Positions 8,717 through 16,405 of a stretch of DNA of 64,000 nt are shown one piece after another. The stretch covers positions 1 through 64,000 of the forward strand of contig CAIPZV010000038.1 of assembly GCA_903869595.1 (NCBI GenBank), given 5' to 3'. The notes under the pieces are model-generated. The model was not told the origin of the DNA, made no database searches, and saw nothing but the letters and a program-made list of their open reading frames with translations. A program made the position numbers and the translations under genes. The stretch is from an uncultured beta proteobacterium. Its GTDB lineage: Bacteria; Pseudomonadota; Gammaproteobacteria; Burkholderiales; Burkholderiaceae_C. Every line of letters starts with the position of its first letter. The first letter of the stretch is position 1.

Positions 8717-9943
8717 ATGGACAGCACCGCCAGCCTTACGCAACGTCTGCGCAAAGCGGAGCGGCGCGGTCAGTTGCGTGCTTATGCACTGATCGCGCCG
8801 CTGTTCATCTTTGTTCTCTTGAGCTTTTTATTGCCACTGGGAACCGTACTATTTAATAGTTTTTACGACCCCGTGGTACCCAAAGGCCTGCCCCGTACGG
8901 TGCAGGCCCTGGCCGAGTGGAACGGTCCGCGCGACCAGATTCCCCCGGAGCCGGTGTATGCCGCTCTGGCCCAAGATTTGAAAGAAGCGGTGCAAGGCCA
9001 AAGCCAGGGTGCTATAGCCAACCGCCTTAATATTGAAGAGTCCGGCTTACGGACGATATTTATGCGTGCCGCGCGCCGCGTCAGTGCGCAAGAAGAGGGC
9101 CCCTGGGCGCCGTTCTTTGAAGCCGCTGACCCCGCTTGGGCGCAGCCAGGTATCTGGGGCACGATTCGCAATTTGGCATCGCCCACGCACAGCCTGTTTT
9201 ATTTGTCTGCACTCGATTCCAAGCGCAACCAGGATGGCAGCGTCGGCCCCCAGCCCGAAGACCAGCGCATCCACATCACGATTTATTTGCGCACCCTGGG
9301 TGTGGCTTTTACCGTTACCTTCATGTGCATTTTGCTAGCCTTTCCGCTGGCTTATTTGCTCGCTCATTTGCGCGACAAAACTGCCAACTTGTTATTGATT
9401 TTGGTGTTGCTGCCGTTTTGGACTTCGCTCTTGGTGCGCACTACCGCGTGGATGGTGGTGCTGCAAAAAGAAGGCGTGCTCAATTCTTTCTTGCAGTTCT
9501 TGCATGTCATTTCCGAACCCCTGCATTTGGTGCACAACCGCTTTGGCGTGGTGGTGGCGATGACGCACATCCTGTTGCCCTTTATGGTACTGCCCATGTA
9601 CTCGGTGATGCGCCAAATACCAGTGTCCTATGTGCGCGCGGCCCGCTCTTTGGGCGCGGGCCCGTTTACGGCGTTTATCCGCGTGTACCTGCCGCAATGT
9701 ATTCCCGGCTTGGGCGCCGGTGCTTTGCTGGTGTTTATTTTGGCGCTGGGTTACTACATCACACCGGCTTTGCTGGGTGGCTCTACCGACCAGATGATTA
9801 GCTACTTTGTCGCTGACAACATGGGCCGTTCGCTCAATTGGGGTCTGGCTTCAGCGCTGGCTGCCATCTTGCTGGGGGCGGTGCTAGTTTTGTATGCCGT
9901 GTATGACCGCGTCGTCGGCGCTAACAACCTCAAACTCGGATGA
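8717..9943 (+). CDS. Pot-type ABC transporter permease (PotB-like, long form)
   Basis: 408-aa inner-membrane permease. The first helix (about residues 22-48) is followed by a hydrophilic, presumably periplasmic insertion of about 130-140 residues before the remaining five helices, so it is much longer than E. coli PotB (about 275 aa). The cytoplasmic EAA-type coupling loop is visible as AARSLGAG...FIRVYLP. It overlaps the next permease gene by four bases (ATGA at 9940-9943). Confidence 0.88.
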   Translation: MDSTASLTQRLRKAERRGQLRAYALIAPLFIFVLLSFLLPLGTVLFNSFYDPVVPKGLPRTVQALAEWNGPRDQIPPEPVYAALAQDLKEAVQGQSQGAIANRLNIEESGLRTIFMRAARRVSAQEEGPWAPFFEAADPAWAQPGIWGTIRNLASPTHSLFYLSALDSKRNQDGSVGPQPEDQRIHITIYLRTLGVAFTVTFMCILLAFPLAYLLAHLRDKTANLLLILVLLPFWTSLLVRTTAWMVVLQKEGVLNSFLQFLHVISEPLHLVHNRFGVVVAMTHILLPFMVLPMYSVMRQIPVSYVRAARSLGAGPFTAFIRVYLPQCIPGLGAGALLVFILALGYYITPALLGGSTDQMISYFVADNMGRSLNWGLASALAAILLGAVLVLYAVYDRVVGANNLKLG

Positions 9944-10776
9944 GCGCTTCCAATCTGCCTTTGTACACCACGCCCCTGCAACGCGCGGGGCATTGGGTCT
10001 TGCTGATTTTTTGCATCTTGGTGCTGGTGTTTTTGATCGCGCCTGTGCTGGTCGTGGTGCCGCTGGCTTTTAACAACGAGCCCTATTTCCATTTCCCGGT
10101 GCAGGAATACAGCCTGCGTTGGTTTCGTGATTTGTTTACCAATGAAGTCTGGCTGCGCGCTATTTTTAACAGCGTGCTTACGGCCACCTTGGCAACTTTA
10201 CTGGCCACTACGCTGGGAACGCTGGCTGCAGTCGGCTTGAACCACCACAACCTGCCGGGCAAACGCTTGCTGATGGCCGTGCTGGTATCGCCCATGATCG
10301 TGCCCGTGGTGGTGCTGGCCGTTGGCTCTTATCTGTTTTTCTCCAAGCTAGGCATTGCCAATAATTTGCTGGGCATTGTGCTGGTGCATGCGGTGCTAGG
10401 CATGCCCTTTGTGGTGATTACCGTGACGGCCACGCTGGGCGGTTTCGATATGAACCTGATGCGCGCCGCGCGCGGTCTGGGTGCTTCGCAAATCGAAGCC
10501 TTTCGGCGCGTCATGCTGCCTCTGGTGTGGCCCGGCGTACTCTCGGGCGCTTTGTTTGCATTTGCTACTTCGTTTGACGAAGTGGTGGTGGTGCTCTTTC
10601 TGGGCGGCCCCGAGCAAACCACGCTACCGCGTCAAATGTGGACCGGTCTGCGCGAGCAACTCTCGCCCACCATCCTGTCTGCAGCCTTTATGCTCATTTT
10701 GTTTGCCATAGCCATGCTGCTGACCTTGGAAATGCTGCGCCGGCGCAGCGTGGCACTGCGGGGAGTGACGGAGTAA
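9940..10776 (+). CDS. Pot-type ABC transporter permease (PotC-like)
   Basis: 278-aa six-helix permease, second membrane subunit of the importer. The coupling loop is AARGLGASQIEAFRRVMLP. It is the last gene of the five-gene creatinase/importer run and its start is translationally coupled to the preceding permease. The convergent TMEM175-like gene ends 3 bases downstream. Confidence 0.9.
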   Translation: MSASNLPLYTTPLQRAGHWVLLIFCILVLVFLIAPVLVVVPLAFNNEPYFHFPVQEYSLRWFRDLFTNEVWLRAIFNSVLTATLATLLATTLGTLAAVGLNHHNLPGKRLLMAVLVSPMIVPVVVLAVGSYLFFSKLGIANNLLGIVLVHAVLGMPFVVITVTATLGGFDMNLMRAARGLGASQIEAFRRVMLPLVWPGVLSGALFAFATSFDEVVVVLFLGGPEQTTLPRQMWTGLREQLSPTILSAAFMLILFAIAMLLTLEMLRRRSVALRGVTE

Positions 10777-10779
10777 ATC

Positions 10780-11367
10780 TCAGGCCCTGTGTTGCCCGAC
10801 GGCCTGCTCAATGCGGTGATCTGGCAACAACCACATGCCTGCCACCATAACCACCAACAGCCCTGCCAAGACAGGGTAACCGGTCAATGCAAGTGGAATC
10901 GCTGCGGCTGAACCAGCCAGTGAGAGCGTGCCTTTTCGGCTTTGTCCCATGACCTCCTGCAATGCAGAGGCCGGGCCTTCGTGCCGAAAGATCGCCAGGG
11001 TCAGCAAAAAACTCGAAACGGCGCACATCAATAAATCAAAGCAATAGACGGCCATGGGCATAGGCGCAAAATGATTCTCTCCCATCCACGCAGTAGTAAA
11101 AGGCAGTAATGAAAGCCAAAACAGTAAATTCAAGTTGGCCCAAAGCACACTGCCATTGACGCTGCGCACCAAATGGAACATGTGGTGGTGGTTGTTCCAA
11201 TAAATGCCCACATACACAAAGCTAAGCAGGTAGCTTAAAAACAAGGGCCAAAGAGGCAGAAGGTCTTGCAGCTCAGCGCCATGCGGCACTTTGAATTCCA
11301 AGACCATGATGGTGATGATGATGGCAATCACGCCATCGCTAAAGGCTTCTAAGCGATTAGTATTCAT
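10780..11367 (-). CDS. TMEM175-family potassium channel-like protein (DUF1211)
   Basis: 195-aa membrane protein with about six hydrophobic segments. It opens with the family hallmark RLEAFSDGVIAIIITIMVLE; the FSD motif at the start of helix 1 is the pore signature of bacterial TMEM175 potassium channels, which assemble as tetramers of six-helix subunits. It faces the end of the importer operon convergently and has no evident functional link to it. The ATG at 11367 fits the family N-terminus. Confidence 0.85.
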   Translation of the reverse strand: MNTNRLEAFSDGVIAIIITIMVLEFKVPHGAELQDLLPLWPLFLSYLLSFVYVGIYWNNHHHMFHLVRSVNGSVLWANLNLLFWLSLLPFTTAWMGENHFAPMPMAVYCFDLLMCAVSSFLLTLAIFRHEGPASALQEVMGQSRKGTLSLAGSAAAIPLALTGYPVLAGLLVVMVAGMWLLPDHRIEQAVGQHRA

Positions 11368-11573
11368 GTGGGCTTCCCTGATGCAGACCCTCTTTGGGGC
11401 GATGTTGCAATTTTAAGGGCGCGCAAACCGAGCGCGGGCGGCCCCCTGCAATGACCTGCGCTAGGCGGGTGATTGTGGCGTGACGGCGCATACGCGCGCC
11501 GCATCGGCAGCTGGGAGGTGTGGACTATTTGCCGGAGACAAAACGCGAGCACAACCCTTGCCCCACCGAATTC

Positions 11574-11584
11574 TTACCTGGTAA
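11574..11584. promoter_or_regulatory. Possible VapB operator (TTACC-T-GGTAA palindrome)
   Basis: An 11-base perfect palindrome, TTACCTGGTAA, lies 50 bases upstream of the AbrB-type antitoxin gene and touches a possible -10 element TACAAT at 11585-11590. Antitoxins of this class usually repress their own promoter at such palindromes. The assignment rests on position and symmetry only. Confidence 0.35.
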
Positions 11585-11633
11585 TACAATGCAATCCAAA
11601 CACTGCATATTCAACAGTACAAGGAGCTCCACC

Positions 11634-11870
11634 ATGCTTTCGACCCTCACTAGCAAAGGCCAAGTCACCATTCCGCAAGCCTTGCGCCAGCAGTTGGGTT
11701 TGGCTACTGGGCAAGCCGTGGAGTTTGCGCTTAGCTCCGACGCCACCTGCATCATGCTGCGCCCGGCACCCTCGGCGCGTCAATCGCACAGGCAAGGCTT
11801 TGGCATGGTCAAGGTGCGTGGCCCGCATGTGGCTGCCGATTGGGATGCGGCCCAATTGATGAAGCCATGA
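11634..11870 (+). CDS. vapB: AbrB-type antitoxin (VapB)
   Basis: 78-aa protein with an N-terminal SpoVT/AbrB swapped-hairpin DNA-binding domain (STLTSKGQVTIPQALRQQLG) and a short C-terminal tail that would bind and block the toxin. The ATG at 11634 is preceded by an AAGGAG site (11621-11626); a longer open frame upstream lacks homology and was dropped. It overlaps vapC by four bases (ATGA). Confidence 0.85.
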   Translation: MLSTLTSKGQVTIPQALRQQLGLATGQAVEFALSSDATCIMLRPAPSARQSHRQGFGMVKVRGPHVAADWDAAQLMKP

Positions 11871-12304
11871 AGCAGGCCACTGCCAGACGCATCGCGCTGG
11901 ACGTCAATGTGCTGGCGCGGTACTACGTGCAGGCCGAACAAAGCGATGCAGCAACCGTTGCGCAATGTGAGCAGGCCCGTGCCTTATTAGAAAGTGGCAA
12001 GCCCCTGTTTGTGGCCACCACCGTGGCCCTGGAGCTGGAATGGGTGTTACGCGGTTTTTACAAGCTCAAACCCAAAACGGTGGCTGACGTGTTTACGCAC
12101 CTGTTAGCCATGCCCCATCTGCAAGTGCAAGACCGCCAAGCACTGCAAAGCGCATGCGATGCCTTGACTCAGGGTATTGACTTTGCAGACGCCTTGCACC
12201 ACGCCAGCAGTCGCCATTGCGAAGTGTTGGCTACCTTTGATACCAAGGGTTTTGCCAAGCGAGCGGCGACGCAAGGTTGGGCGCCCAGGGTGCAGGCGCC
12301 CTGA
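11867..12304 (+). CDS. vapC: PIN-domain ribonuclease toxin (VapC)
   Basis: 145-aa PIN-domain toxin. The acidic metal-binding residues are visible in ALDVNVLARYY (first Asp), ALELEWVL (Glu), DFADALHHA and TFDTKGF (later Asps). VapC toxins cleave tRNA or rRNA when free of antitoxin. The start is the ATG of the ATGA overlap with vapB. Together they form a standard toxin-antitoxin pair inserted between the importer/TMEM175 region and glcF. Confidence 0.88.
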   Translation: MKQATARRIALDVNVLARYYVQAEQSDAATVAQCEQARALLESGKPLFVATTVALELEWVLRGFYKLKPKTVADVFTHLLAMPHLQVQDRQALQSACDALTQGIDFADALHHASSRHCEVLATFDTKGFAKRAATQGWAPRVQAP

Positions 12305-12408
12305 AACCGTTAGCGGTATTACTTGCTACCAAGTTGCCATCAGCACCTGCACGGTTGAAGGACTACAAACCAAGAAAGCGATCGGCCGTCACGGCGCCAG
12401 CCGGCTAA

Positions 12409-13641
12409 TTAACTTAAGACCGAATCCACCATCTCCACCCAATGCCGCACCGGCACCTGCGTGCCGCTTTGCAGATGAGTGATGCAGCCGATGTTGGCGC
12501 TCAGGATGGCTTGCGGCTGCAAGTCCTGCAAGTTGCTCAGCTTGCGGTCGCGCAGTTGGGTGGCCAGGACTGGTTGCAGCACGCTATAGGTACCGGCGGA
12601 GCCGCAGCACAAATGGGCTTCGTTATTGGCTACCTGCAATTGAAAACCCAGCGCGTTCAAATGGTGCTCCACGCCGCCCTTGAGCTGCTGGCCGTGTTGC
12701 AAGGTGCAGGGCGGGTGAAAGGCCATCATGCCTTTGGCTTGGGCTTTGTGCGGCGCAATACGTTCTTTCAAAGCGGGTAGCAAATCGGGCAATAACTCGC
12801 TCAGGTCTTTGGTCAGTTCACTGATGCGCTTGGCACGCTCAGCGTAGGCCCGATCTTCGCGCAGTAGGTGTCCGTAGTCTTTAACGGTGACGCCGCAGCC
12901 TGAAGCATTCATGACGATGGCCTCGACGCCACCGGCCACATGCGGCCACCAAGCGTCAATATTGTTTTTCATTTGCACGATGGCCGCATCCTGGTCGTTC
13001 AAATGAAACTTGACGCCGCCGCAGCAACCGGCCAGGGGCTCGACGATGGTCTGGATGCCGCAGGTATCGAGTACGCGTGCGGTGGCGCTGTTGATATTGG
13101 GGCTCATGGACGGTTGCACGCAACCGGCCAGCATCAATACCTTGCGCGCGTGGATGCGTGCAGGCCATGCGCCAGCATTGCGTGCCTCTGGCACCTTGGC
13201 CTTGAGCGCATCGGGCAAGAAGCCGCGTACCGCCTGGCCAAGCTTCATGGCCGGGGCAAACAGGGGTGAGTTCAGGCCTTCCTTTAAGGCCCAGCGCATA
13301 GCTTCTTCGCCTGCCGGACGCGGAACTTTGGCATCGACCAGTTTGCGGCCGATGTCAATCAAGTGGCCGTATTCCACGCCGCTGGGGCAGGTGGATTCGC
13401 AGTTGCGGCAGGTCAGGCAGCGGTCCAGGTGTTGCTGGGTTTTGCGCGTGGGCTCGGCGCCTTCGAGCACTTGCTTAATCAGGTAAATACGGCCACGCGG
13501 CCCGTCCAGTTCGTCGCCAAGCAATTGGTAGGTGGGGCAGGTGGCAGTGCAAAAACCGCAGTGCACGCAGTTGCGCACAATCGCCTCGGCGGCCTTGCCA
13601 TCGCTGGTGTGTGCGTATTCGGGGGAGAGCGTGGTTTGCAT
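12409..13641 (-). CDS. glcF: Glycolate oxidase iron-sulfur subunit GlcF
   Basis: 410-aa electron-transfer subunit of glycolate dehydrogenase. Two N-terminal 4Fe-4S motifs (CVHCGFCTATCP and CLTCRNCESTCP) are followed by two cysteine-rich CCG domains with CCGG and CCGSAG motifs that bind further cofactor. It passes electrons from the GlcD/GlcE flavoproteins toward the quinone pool. It lies 12 bases after glcE in one operon. The catalytic subunit glcD is not in this window. Confidence 0.93.
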   Translation of the reverse strand: MQTTLSPEYAHTSDGKAAEAIVRNCVHCGFCTATCPTYQLLGDELDGPRGRIYLIKQVLEGAEPTRKTQQHLDRCLTCRNCESTCPSGVEYGHLIDIGRKLVDAKVPRPAGEEAMRWALKEGLNSPLFAPAMKLGQAVRGFLPDALKAKVPEARNAGAWPARIHARKVLMLAGCVQPSMSPNINSATARVLDTCGIQTIVEPLAGCCGGVKFHLNDQDAAIVQMKNNIDAWWPHVAGGVEAIVMNASGCGVTVKDYGHLLREDRAYAERAKRISELTKDLSELLPDLLPALKERIAPHKAQAKGMMAFHPPCTLQHGQQLKGGVEHHLNALGFQLQVANNEAHLCCGSAGTYSVLQPVLATQLRDRKLSNLQDLQPQAILSANIGCITHLQSGTQVPVRHWVEMVDSVLS

Positions 13642-13653
13642 GGCGGGTGGGGT

Positions 13654-14823
13654 TTAGGCCGGGGAGTGCAGGCGGCCAGTATTAAACACGCCATCGGGGT
13701 CAAATTCGGCTTGCAAAGCGGTTTGGATACGCTGCTGCGTCGCGTCTAGCGGCGCAAATACGGCAGCGCCCACATCCGAGTCGGCCAGTGCGCCCGCAGG
13801 CCGGCGAAACAAGCTGGCATGCCCTCCGGCTTGAGCGGCCAGCGCATGCAATTGGCTTGCGGCAGAGGCAGGCGCCCAGACCCAGCGCTGCGCACCTTGC
13901 CATTCCACGCACTGGGCATAGGGAAGATCCAGCACCGGGGTGGTTTGCGCCACCGACAGGCGCCACAGGCAGTCGTTATCGCCCGGTGGTCGGGTAAAAA
14001 ACGCGTGTTGCTGGTTGCGCATCGCATCCCAGAAAAACATGGCGGCCTCGGCGTCTGCTGGCTGCGCCTGTCCGCCCTGGGCCTCTACATCGGCCTGCAA
14101 TTTGGGCAAGGCCGCCCGCACGGCGGCTTGGGCGCCGCGCAAGCGCACTGTCAGGCGTCCGCTGCTGGCACCAGAATCGCACTGCCAGCAACTGGCATTG
14201 AGGGGCAGGGGCTGGCCGCCCCAGCGGTGCAGCAACTGCAGGGCCACCTCCTGAGGAAGTTGGCACACCATGCTCGCTTCACTAGGCGCAAAAGCCAGCA
14301 CTTTGAGCGAAACCTCGGTCACCACGCCCAGGGTGCCCCAGCTACCGGCCAGCACCCGGCTGAGGTCATAGCCGGCCACGTTCTTCATGACCTGGCCGCC
14401 AAAAGTGAGGTGCTCACCTAGGCCGTTGATAAAACGCGCCCCGAGTACAAAGTCGCGCGCCGCACCCACACTGGCCCGGCTAGGGCCGCTCAGGCCGCTG
14501 GCCACCAGGCCGCCCACGGTGGCGCCGGCATGGCCGAAATGCGGCGGCTCGAAAGGAAGGCATTGGTTTTGTTCCTGCAACAAGGCTTCCAGGGTGCTGA
14601 GCAAAGTACCGCTGCGCACGGTGACTACCAGCTCGGTGGGCTCATAGCTGACGATACCTTGCAGGCCCCGGGTTTCCAGCAAATCCCCATGCAATTGCGC
14701 GCCGAAAAAATCCTTGCTGCCGCCCCCGCGCACGCGCAAAGGCTTGCGGCTGTGCGCTGGCACAGAACGGGCGTGGGCTATGCGCTGGACAATGTCGTCC
14801 AGCACTTGCGAGTATTCGGGCAT
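13654..14823 (-). CDS. glcE: Glycolate oxidase FAD-binding subunit GlcE
   Basis: 389-aa FAD-binding (PCMH-type, FAD_binding_4) protein. The N-terminal segment RVRGGGSKDFFG and the later TVGGLVASGLSGPSRASVG stretch match the FAD-domain of GlcE. The ATG at 14823 (MPEYSQ) is chosen over an upstream in-frame ATG at 14904 because the N-terminal domain begins there and the same start is kept in the decayed second copy at 17.6 kb. It partners glcF downstream. Its 5' part is duplicated 2.9 kb to the right. Confidence 0.9.
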   Translation of the reverse strand: MPEYSQVLDDIVQRIAHARSVPAHSRKPLRVRGGGSKDFFGAQLHGDLLETRGLQGIVSYEPTELVVTVRSGTLLSTLEALLQEQNQCLPFEPPHFGHAGATVGGLVASGLSGPSRASVGAARDFVLGARFINGLGEHLTFGGQVMKNVAGYDLSRVLAGSWGTLGVVTEVSLKVLAFAPSEASMVCQLPQEVALQLLHRWGGQPLPLNASCWQCDSGASSGRLTVRLRGAQAAVRAALPKLQADVEAQGGQAQPADAEAAMFFWDAMRNQQHAFFTRPPGDNDCLWRLSVAQTTPVLDLPYAQCVEWQGAQRWVWAPASAASQLHALAAQAGGHASLFRRPAGALADSDVGAAVFAPLDATQQRIQTALQAEFDPDGVFNTGRLHSPA

Positions 14824-14979
14824 GCGTGCAATGGTAGCGGTGCGGCGCAATAGCACCTGTGAATTTTTTGAATGTGCCTTGGTTGAATTCTTGGCAAAAC
14901 ACATGCGTTAAGCCATTGCGCGTCAGAATGCGCTCCATTGCAAGGTTTTTATGCCATTTAAGTGATTTTTCCCGCCTTG

Positions 14980-15537
14980 ATGTCCAAGTCTTTACCTACT
15001 GTCATCGTTCTGGCCGCTGGTCGCAGCGCGCGTTTTCGGGCTGCCAGCGGCGGCCAGGACAAGTTGCAAGCGCTTTTAGGCACGCTTAGCGTGCGCGAAC
15101 ACGCCATCGCAGCGGTCCAAGCCAGCGGCCTGCCTTTTCATGTGGTCGAAGCCGCACACACTGCCCATATTGATCAGCCTGGCATGGGCGACAGCATCGC
15201 CACCGGCGTGCGCGCCTGTGCCCAAGCCGCCGGCTGGTTGGTATTGCCGGCCGATTTGCCGCTGATACAGCCCGCCACTTTGCGCGCCGTGGCCCAGGCC
15301 TTGACCGATCACACGGTAGTGCAAGCGGTGTACCAGGGCCAGCGCGGCCACCCCGTGGGCTTTGCCGCCACCTGCGGCCCGGCTTTAATGGCCTTGACCG
15401 GCGACCAAGGGGCACGCGCTGTATTGCAAACCTACGCGCCCTATGCGCTGCCCGTCCATGATGCCGGTTGCATCCACGATGTGGATACGCCAGAGGCGCT
15501 GGAGGCGGCGCGGCGCTTGCTGGCGCAGTCGTTTTAG
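14980..15537 (+). CDS. MobA-like nucleotidyltransferase (molybdenum cofactor type)
   Basis: 185-aa member of the NTP-transferase family related to MobA/MocA, which attach CTP or GTP to molybdopterin, or to other MobA-like transferases. The nucleotide loop VIVLAAGRSARF, the Lys of QDKLQALLG, and the later VLPADLPLIQP metal-binding segment are seen. The ATG at 14980 precedes the conserved strand. It is divergent from glcE (156 bases between start codons) and is followed by a strong terminator at 15854. Which cofactor it modifies cannot be told. Confidence 0.82.
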   Translation: MSKSLPTVIVLAAGRSARFRAASGGQDKLQALLGTLSVREHAIAAVQASGLPFHVVEAAHTAHIDQPGMGDSIATGVRACAQAAGWLVLPADLPLIQPATLRAVAQALTDHTVVQAVYQGQRGHPVGFAATCGPALMALTGDQGARAVLQTYAPYALPVHDAGCIHDVDTPEALEAARRLLAQSF

Positions 15538-15578
15538 ACCTGAATCAACCGCCGCCACGCGGCAGCTTGTGCCTAGCA

Positions 15579-15746
15579 CTGCCCATCTTCTTGCGCGTCA
15601 TTGCGCAAACGCTGCAAGCCAACAGCGCAGCGCACGCGAACAAGGCGGCGCTGCGCATGGGCGCAGTTACCTTCATCCACCGCTTCGGCTCCAGCCTGAA
15701 CGCGCATGTGCATTTCCATGTGTGCGTGGTCGATGCAGTGGCTACC
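15579..15746 (+). pseudogene. Remnant of an IS91-family transposase
   Basis: About 56 codons read LPIFLRVIAQTLQ...then FIHRFGSSLNAHVHFHVCVVD, matching the conserved FIHRFGSSLN-HVHFHVCVVDG core of IS91/IS801-type (Y2, rolling-circle) transposases. Nothing recognisable of the element remains on either side, so this is an internal scrap. It marks the left edge of the accessory region and hints at past IS91-type mobilisation. The family resemblance is from recall of the motif. Confidence 0.7.
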
Positions 15747-15853
15747 GTCGATGTCTACAGTCCGTCCGCCGTGACAGCAAAAAAGCCAATGCCGATGATG
15801 CCCCGTGGTGGCCACGCCACTCAAGGGCAGTTCGACTTTGGCTTTTGATTTTT

Positions 15854-15881
15854 CCCCCGAGCGTGTCTTGGGGGCTTTTTT
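15854..15881 (+). terminator. Rho-independent terminator
   Basis: An eight-pair stem (CCCCCGAG at 15854-15861 with CTTGGGGG at 15867-15874, one G-T pair) with loop CGTGT is followed by C and six T residues. It would end transcription from the MobA-like gene. Confidence 0.8.
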
Positions 15882-15904
15882 GAGGGCTGGTGTCAAGCTT
15901 AAAT

Positions 15905-15932
15905 TTGACTTTGATGCGCTAAAAGTTACACT
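15905..15932 (+). promoter_or_regulatory. Sigma-70-type promoter of the VbhA-like gene
   Basis: TTGACT at 15905-15910 and TACACT at 15927-15932 are 16 bases apart, close to consensus spacing. The ATG of the antitoxin-like gene starts 20 bases after the -10, implying a very short leader and no strong ribosome site. Confidence 0.5.
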
Positions 15933-15951
15933 GGGTTAACTCGATCAAGCC

Positions 15952-16164
15952 ATGGACACGCACAACTTCATCCCCGCAAAAACGACTTCCCACCAAGCGC
16001 AATCGTGGGCATCGAGCCAAGCCTTGGCTATTTTGGCGGTGGACGGTATTCGCCCGAGTAGCGAAGGCGTTGCGCTCATGCGGTCGATTGATGCGGGAAC
16101 GATGACCCGTGCGCAAGCCATTCAGTCCATTATTGAAAGAGCCCGTCTATACGCTAACCGCTGA
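15952..16164 (+). CDS. VbhA-like antitoxin, no adjacent Fic toxin
   Basis: 70-aa protein whose C-terminal two thirds (AILAVDGIRPSSEGVALM then a GxMTRAQAIQSIIERA helix) resembles the VbhA antitoxin fold that inhibits VbhT-type Fic AMP-transferases. The inhibitory motif of VbhA, (S/T)xxxE(G/N), aligns with I-L-A-V-D-G here, so the key Ser/Thr is missing and Glu is Asp. No Fic gene follows: the next 240 bases hold only two unsupported short frames of 47 and 48 codons, and the only fic gene lies 10 kb away on the other strand. Either a decayed remnant of a pair or an antitoxin acting in trans. Confidence 0.6.
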   Translation: MDTHNFIPAKTTSHQAQSWASSQALAILAVDGIRPSSEGVALMRSIDAGTMTRAQAIQSIIERARLYANR

Positions 16165-16405
16165 GCATAATGGAGAAAGACGACCACTATTATGTTGAAG
16201 TCCAGTCTAGGAAAACCAGTACGCTCAATCCAATGGCTTTGGGATGTGCGAAAGAAGATCAACCAATGTTTCGCTCGACTTCATGTCAAGAGTCTAAGGC
16301 AGCAATTTCGTAGTCACAAACATAGGCGGCTCAAATAGTGAGTCTTTGCTAGAAAAGTAACTGATAAAACGGGCTCCATATCCAGTTAGTCAGTCTTTTG
16401 GTTTG
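16165..16405. other. Intergenic stretch with no supported gene
   Basis: Two overlapping small open frames begin at 16170 and 16192 (47 and 48 codons); neither resembles a Fic toxin N-terminus nor has a convincing ribosome site. The lower GC here than in the flanking core genes suggests foreign origin. The 3' end of the minus-strand unknown gene lies just beyond. Confidence 0.4.

Noticed and set aside
16170..16338. Small frames after the VbhA-like gene, considered as a Fic toxin start
   Set aside because: Neither matches Fic N-terminal sequence nor continues beyond 48 codons.
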